DNA from: Pseudomonadota bacterium
GTDB lineage: Bacteria > Desulfobacterota > Syntrophorhabdia > Syntrophorhabdales > Syntrophorhabdaceae
Direction of reading: 5' to 3'
DNA: 36,033 bases
Assembly: GCA_026388215.1 (NCBI GenBank)
Contig: JAPLKF010000136.1
Location: 1 to 36,033 of the forward strand
The position numbers and the translations under genes are program-made. How positions within the stretch are numbered: position 1 is the first letter of the stretch; the number at the start of each line of letters is the position of its first letter. Positions 32,010-36,033 of this stretch are shown piece after piece. The notes under the pieces are model-generated. The model worked only from the letters and a program-made list of their open reading frames with translations. It did not search any database and was not told where the DNA came from.

Positions 32010-33077
32010 TCATTCACATAATTCTTTAGCCACTTCTGCAATAGTTCTCCCCAACTCCTCTGTGGTTGCCGTCCCCCCGAGGTCAGGGGTTTTAATGTTT
32101 TTGTTGGCCAGCACTATCTCGATTGCCTTTTCAATCATCTTTGCTGCATCACTATAACCAAGATGGTCAAGCATCATGGCGCCTGACCATATCTGACCGA
32201 TAGGGTTGGCAATGCCCTTACCTGCTATATCGGGAGCAGAACCATGGACAGGCTCAAACATGGACGGGAAATCCCGTTCAGGGTTCAGGTTCCCTGATGG
32301 AGCAATACCAAGGCTTCCTGCAAGAGCCGGTCCAAGATCCGAAAGAATGTCGCCAAAGAGATTACTTCCCACAAGAACATCGAACCTCTCAGGATGGGAT
32401 ACAATGGCTGCTGTGAGGCCGTCTATGTGGTACTGGTCGGCTTTTATCCCGGGGTATTGTTGAGATATTTCTCTGAATATTTCATCCCAGTAAGGCATAG
32501 TAAATACAATTCCGTTCGACTTCGTCGCTGATGTGACATGTTTTTTTGGTCGTTTTTTTGCCAGCTCAAAGGCAAACCGTATTATCCTTTCAACGCCCTT
32601 ACGGGTAAAGATAGATGCCTGTATCACCATTTCCTGCTCAGTTCCGATATACATCTTTCCACCTACATTAGAGTATTCCCCCTCATTGTTTTCTCTTACT
32701 ACACAGAAGTCTATATCTTCAGGCCTTTTATCCCTCAACGGGCTTATAATACCCTTCAGGAGCCTTACCGGCCTCAGGTTTACGTATTGACAGAATGTCC
32801 TTCGTATTGGGATGAGTAAACCCCACAGGGAAATATGATCGGGCACATCAGGAGCCCCCACAGCACCAAGATAGATAGCATCGAATCCTTTTAATGTTTT
32901 TAATCCGTCGGAGGGCATCATCTCACCATGTGATGCGTAATATTCACAGCCCCATGGAAAAAATTCCCATTTACATTCGATACCAAACCTTTTTCCAACA
33001 GCTTCAATGACCCTGATACCCTCGGGTACTACTTCTTTCCCGATACCATCCCCAGGAATAACGGCTATCCTATGCAT
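32010..33077 (-). CDS. dmlA: D-malate / tartrate dehydrogenase (isopropylmalate dehydrogenase family)
   Basis: This 355-residue beta-decarboxylating dehydrogenase has IAVIPGDGIGKEVVPEG at the start and FPWGCEYYASHGEMMP after it. PIRRTFCQYVNLRP is the substrate-binding segment characteristic of the D-malate/tartrate subgroup rather than of LeuB or Icd. TSATKSNG carries the catalytic Lys, and NLFGDILSDLGPALAGS the metal-binding Asp residues. It would oxidise D-malate or tartrate with NAD and Mn2+, giving pyruvate or related products. LeuB is the main alternative, but no leu gene is near. AGGAGG precedes the ATG at 33077. A dicarboxylate transporter gene lies upstream, which supports a catabolic role. 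Confidence 0.82.
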   Translation of the reverse strand: MHRIAVIPGDGIGKEVVPEGIRVIEAVGKRFGIECKWEFFPWGCEYYASHGEMMPSDGLKTLKGFDAIYLGAVGAPDVPDHISLWGLLIPIRRTFCQYVNLRPVRLLKGIISPLRDKRPEDIDFCVVRENNEGEYSNVGGKMYIGTEQEMVIQASIFTRKGVERIIRFAFELAKKRPKKHVTSATKSNGIVFTMPYWDEIFREISQQYPGIKADQYHIDGLTAAIVSHPERFDVLVGSNLFGDILSDLGPALAGSLGIAPSGNLNPERDFPSMFEPVHGSAPDIAGKGIANPIGQIWSGAMMLDHLGYSDAAKMIEKAIEIVLANKNIKTPDLGGTATTEELGRTIAEVAKELCE

Positions 33078-33212
33078 ATTTCCTCCTAAAATTGCTTGAT
33101 GTACCCCAATACATTATTTTCCATAAAATGAATTTTAAAGGAAAATGTAAAAAAGGCAACAAAAAAAACAAAGAAAGGCATTACAATAAAAGGCATGACA
33201 CATACCTTTTTT

Positions 33213-33241
33213 AGTTTAAAATTTGCTTTATTTTGTGACAA
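33213..33241 (-). promoter_or_regulatory. Probable promoter of dmlA
   Basis: On the minus strand TTGTCA (33241 to 33236; five of six) is followed after 17 nt by TAAACT (33218 to 33213; four of six). It lies about 135 nt ahead of the dmlA ATG. Confidence 0.5.
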
Positions 33242-33307
33242 CCATGATATATTCTTACTTAAAGTACATTATAGATTACCAAACATATTAAAGGGGGTAA
33301 ACTTATC

Positions 33308-33538
33308 ATGGAGCCTCCATTCGTCCTCCTTGCATAAAATCATCCTGGGCTGACCAAATATGGATACCCCTTGAGCCGTGAAGTGTGCCTGACGGTAAGA
33401 AGAGTCTTTGGTATCTTGATCGGCTGGAGCCGGAAATCTCTTAAATTTTTTGAATATTTTCTCGCGCTAAAGCATGGCAGGATCCGCGGGTGGCGAAGCT
33501 GCCATGGGAATTCCTTTGAGATTCAGAGGGCCTTTTAG
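33308..33538 (+). pseudogene. Possible pseudogene with an internal stop
   Basis: ATG at 33308 follows AAGGGGG (33291-33297) at a proper distance, but the frame meets TAA after nine codons (33335-33337). The same frame then stays open for 66 codons to TAG at 33536-33538, reading NHPGLTKYGYPLSREVCLTV and onward with a natural-looking residue mix. This may be a short gene broken by one nonsense mutation, or a chance open frame. I recognise no family. The stretch from 33078 to 33647 otherwise holds the dmlA promoter and the transporter terminator. Confidence 0.3.
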
Positions 33539-33581
33539 AACCGGGCCAGAAAAGGAAAAGACATTCAGCGAGGATGATTAT

Positions 33582-33634
33582 GAAAAAATCGCCGAGGGAT
33601 TCCCAGGATTCAACCGCCCGGGATTTCCCTCGGC
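33582..33634 (-). terminator. Rho-independent terminator of the transporter gene
   Basis: GCCGAGGGA (33591-33599) pairs with TCCCTCGGC (33626-33634), and inner CCC/GGG segments add to the stem. On the minus strand the stem is followed by GATTTTTTC (33590 to 33582). It ends the transcript of the transporter, whose stop is at 33648. Confidence 0.8.
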
Positions 33635-33647
33635 ATTCTAAAAATTT

Positions 33648-35072
33648 TTACCACAATCCCAGAACCTTCCACCAAGGGAAACCGATGCCTATCCAGATGG
33701 CAATGTTGACGAAGGAGATGATCAGTCCCAATATCCACCATGTTTTCTGGTCCAAATAACCCGCATTAAAGTAAATCGGCGCAGGTCCCGTTCCGTAATG
33801 CGTAATCCCGGCATTGAGCGCGGTAAAGAATCCCAATGTCAGGGCCGCCAGGTAGGGGGGAACATTGGCAGCAATGGCTACCGTCAAGAAAGGAACATAC
33901 ATGGCTGTGGTGTGGGCAGTGGTGCTGGCAAAACCATAATGGGCGTAGAAGTAGACCAGCATGAGGATGATCAAGACCGTAAACCACGCCAATCCCCCAG
34001 TGGCTCCTCCGACGGCTACGGCAAACCATTTCATAAAGCCGAGAGCGTTCAGTTGACCGGCCATCATGACCAAGCCGCCAAACCAGATAAGGGCATCCCA
34101 AGCTCCCTTCTCGGCCAAAACGTCATCCCAGCGGATCACTCGCGTCACCAGCATGACGCCCACCCCAAGGAAAGCTACCGTGGTGGCATCAATCTTGTTC
34201 CATTGCCCCGTTACCCATAATGCCAGGATGAGGAAAAAAACAAAGAGCATAATCTTTTCAGTCCGCTTCATGGGCCCCATCTTTTCCAGCTCATTGTGGG
34301 CCATCGCCACGGCTTCAGGTGTAGCTTTAATCTCCGGGGGATAAATCTTGTAAAGGAGGTAAGGAACGATGATGAGCGATAGGATGCCCGGGACAATGGC
34401 CGCCAGGGCCCACATCCCCCAAGTGATCGGAATATTCGCGGTCTTCATGGCTAGCTCGGCAATCAACGGGTTAGGGGCCATGGAAGTCATAAACATGGCC
34501 GAAGTGATGACTGTGGCCTGATACTCCATTATCATCAGGAAAGCACCGATCTTCCGGGCGGTTTCTCCCGGTTCGGATCCAAAAGTGTTCGAAAGAGCCC
34601 GGACAATTGGATAAATAATTCCCCCGGCCCGGGCTGTGTTTGAAGGCATGGCCGGGGATAAAACCAGCTCGCTGGCCACCACGGCGTAAGCCAGGCCCAG
34701 AGTCTTGCGGCCGAAGGCCCGGATGAACATGTAGGCAACCCTCCTTCCCAGACCTGTGCTGATGAAACCCCGGGCGACCAAAAAGGCCGTGACGATCAAC
34801 CAGACCGTGCTGTTGGCAAAGCCCGAAAGAGCCGTCCCAATCTTGAGGACTCCGGTGAAGGCAGTCATCATCACTCCAATGATGACCACGCCCCCCATGG
34901 GGAGGGGAGTCAGAATCAAACCGAAGATGGTAGCCACGAAGATGGCCAAAAGATGCCAAGCTTCTTTCTTGACCCCGGTGGGTATGGGGGAGTACCAGAT
35001 AATGAGCCCAATGATAATAACGATAATTCCGCGGACAATCCGCGCCTCCACGCTACGTTCTTTACCGTTCAT
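33648..35072 (-). CDS. DASS-family anion / dicarboxylate transporter
   Basis: This 474-residue membrane protein has about twelve helices. PMGGVVIIGVMMTAFTGVLK, SGFANSTVWLIVTAFLVARG and LAYAVVASELVLSPAMPSNT contain the SNT-type substrate motifs of the divalent anion:sodium symporter (SLC13/DASS) family. Members move succinate, malate, tartrate, citrate or 2-oxoglutarate. AGGAGGAG precedes the ATG at 35072. Its G+C, visibly higher than the neighbours (many GGC, CCG codons), suggests recent transfer. With the dehydrogenase it suggests uptake and oxidation of malate or tartrate; the precise substrate is not known. Confidence 0.88.
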   Translation of the reverse strand: MNGKERSVEARIVRGIIVIIIGLIIWYSPIPTGVKKEAWHLLAIFVATIFGLILTPLPMGGVVIIGVMMTAFTGVLKIGTALSGFANSTVWLIVTAFLVARGFISTGLGRRVAYMFIRAFGRKTLGLAYAVVASELVLSPAMPSNTARAGGIIYPIVRALSNTFGSEPGETARKIGAFLMIMEYQATVITSAMFMTSMAPNPLIAELAMKTANIPITWGMWALAAIVPGILSLIIVPYLLYKIYPPEIKATPEAVAMAHNELEKMGPMKRTEKIMLFVFFLILALWVTGQWNKIDATTVAFLGVGVMLVTRVIRWDDVLAEKGAWDALIWFGGLVMMAGQLNALGFMKWFAVAVGGATGGLAWFTVLIILMLVYFYAHYGFASTTAHTTAMYVPFLTVAIAANVPPYLAALTLGFFTALNAGITHYGTGPAPIYFNAGYLDQKTWWILGLIISFVNIAIWIGIGFPWWKVLGLW

Positions 35073-35262
35073 CTCATTCTCCTCCTAAGGTTATTTAAAA
35101 AGAAGTGGCTTTGCTCACATTTTTTCTTAGTTTTCCATTTCTATTACGAACCTCCGCCTATCATTTTAATAATAGCAAAAGCGGTAACAGTTTAGTTTTT
35201 CCAAAATCCTGATTTATTAATATACACCCCCCCCAAGTTGTCAAGAGTTTTTTTAGAGACTT

Positions 35263-35340
35263 TCCCACTTTTTCTGCTAAGAATACCACTATTTTGTTTA
35301 TAATCAAGATGTTGTCAACTGTCCCACTTTTTCCGCTAAG
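35263..35340. repeat. Near-duplicate 19-bp repeat at the end of the transposase gene
   Basis: TCCCACTTTTTCTGCTAAG (35263-35281) and TCCCACTTTTTCCGCTAAG (35322-35340) differ at one base and are 59 bp apart. The second copy lies in the transposase C-terminal codons; both are near a TTGTCAA word. This may be a duplicated IS end. A run of eight or nine C residues occurs just before, around 35227. Confidence 0.65.
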
Positions 35341-36033
35341 TTGTTGTTCAGGTAATGTTTGATTTGATAGAGTTTTAGGTGATTCTGTCTACCTCTTTCT
35401 ATCTTAAAACCACGGCGTACTTTTTCCATCTGTCTCCAGATAGCAATAAGGTTTTCTATATTCCCAGAGCGGGGGATACGCTTATCATCCATATATGTAA
35501 TCATATACTCAAACTTGGAACTCATTAAAAACTCCATTATCTTTTTAAGATGCCAGAAGTCTCTCCACCATCTCTCCTCATAGATACTATCTCTCTTAGC
35601 GTAAGCCTCTGCTTTGCTACTGCTCCCATTAAATATCTGATGAATCTGTTCTTTGAAGATCAGAATAGCCTCAACAGGGGTGCCTCTGTAGAACTCGATT
35701 AGTTCAGGAATCACTCTATGGTCTTTGGCTGTCCAGTTATCCATGTTCTTAAGTATCCGCCATTTGTTTTCCCACAGTTCCTTACGGAATGGTTCTAATT
35801 CCTCCCCCTTTAATTGCTTTCTAAATTGGAGAAGGGCATTCTTCAGGTGTTTATGGATCTGCTGCATTACATGGAAATAGTCATACTGGATGATTACTTT
35901 AGGCCAGACCTTCCTTACCTGTTTCGGATATGCAGCTAATAGGTCAAAGATGATAGCCCAGGGATTAATTCCCAACTCTTTTAGATGCCAGCAGAATTGC
36001 TCAATGCTGCCTCTTGAAATAGTACCAGCTCTA
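35304..36033 (-). CDS. Transposase, ISL3-like (partial, runs off right edge)
   Basis: The reading frame is open to the right edge of the window and ends with its stop at 35304. About 243 residues are visible. The frame upstream of the first internal start reads RAGTISRGSIEQFCWHLKEL, which is clearly coding. IIFDLLAAYPKQVRKVWPKV and IIQYDYFHVMQQIHKHLKNA resemble the central DDE-region of ISL3-type transposases (D...Y...P...D-Y-F-H). A C-terminal block RIPRSGNIENLIAIWRQMEK with RRGFK follows. It moves the insertion element by cut and paste. The N-terminal part and the other IS end lie outside the window. Family assignment is tentative. Confidence 0.75.
   Translation of the reverse strand, partial: RAGTISRGSIEQFCWHLKELGINPWAIIFDLLAAYPKQVRKVWPKVIIQYDYFHVMQQIHKHLKNALLQFRKQLKGEELEPFRKELWENKWRILKNMDNWTAKDHRVIPELIEFYRGTPVEAILIFKEQIHQIFNGSSSKAEAYAKRDSIYEERWWRDFWHLKKIMEFLMSSKFEYMITYMDDKRIPRSGNIENLIAIWRQMEKVRRGFKIERGRQNHLKLYQIKHYLNNNLAEKVGQLTTS

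Noticed and set aside
34471-34959. Antisense-frame and offset frames in the transporter gene
   Set aside because: They arise from high G+C codon use in the transporter; residue composition (His, Gly, Pro rich) is not natural.

Overview
The window looks like a bacterial chromosome segment of about 42-45% G+C, most likely from a Gram-negative member of the Desulfobacterota (former Deltaproteobacteria, possibly Syntrophorhabdia-like). The evidence is the ilvB-ilvN-ilvC-psd-pssA gene order, a set of lipid A L-Ara4N (arn) genes, lipoprotein signals, and a CIRCE-like groESL control region. The phylum call is inference from gene order and protein character; no search was run. I see no rRNA, tRNA or CRISPR array.

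Layout. 1-1108: end of a 7TM/inactive-transglutaminase membrane protein overlapping an ATP-grasp (RimK-like) ligase. 1129-2476: a PIN-like protein and a small four-helix membrane protein on the minus strand. 2659-7222: a DUF89-family protein, a zinc-finger-less DnaJ, an unknown protein, then groES-groEL with their own promoter and a degenerate CIRCE. 7286-12749: a minus-strand operon arnT-arnC-arnA(formyltransferase)-arnA(decarboxylase)-arnD, in which the usually fused ArnA is split and arnB is absent.

12863-20897: an 8.0-kb integrated element bounded by a perfect 23-bp direct repeat. It carries, all on the minus strand, a tyrosine recombinase, two excisionase/AlpA-like HTH proteins, a Cys-rich protein, a terminase-small-subunit-like HTH protein, a DUF3854-type primase/helicase, a DUF5659-like protein, a 355-aa unknown protein, and a short operon of two small membrane proteins plus a DUF2845 protein. 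The gene set resembles a phage satellite or PICI-like island. Two features stand out. Paired TTCTAAC direct repeats with an 11-bp period occur near both ends and once internally, and look like recombinase or excisionase arm sites. The attachment core also supplies the -35 boxes of both divergent host operons (arn and ilv), so insertion leaves both promoters intact.

20915-25745: DUF465 gene, ilvB, ilvN, ilvC, psd and pssA, tightly packed, with three TTG starts; IlvC has an acidic cofactor loop that suggests NADH use. 25684-31057: a HAD phosphatase, a soluble P-type-ATPase-like HAD protein, secA and argJ, separated by unusual 7- and 8-bp-phased intergenic repeats. 31354-36033: a Bor-like lipoprotein, a D-malate/tartrate dehydrogenase, a possible pseudogene, a higher-GC DASS-type dicarboxylate transporter, and a transposase running off the right edge. 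Dehydrogenase and transporter together suggest a small C4-dicarboxylate or hydroxy-acid utilisation module beside an insertion sequence.
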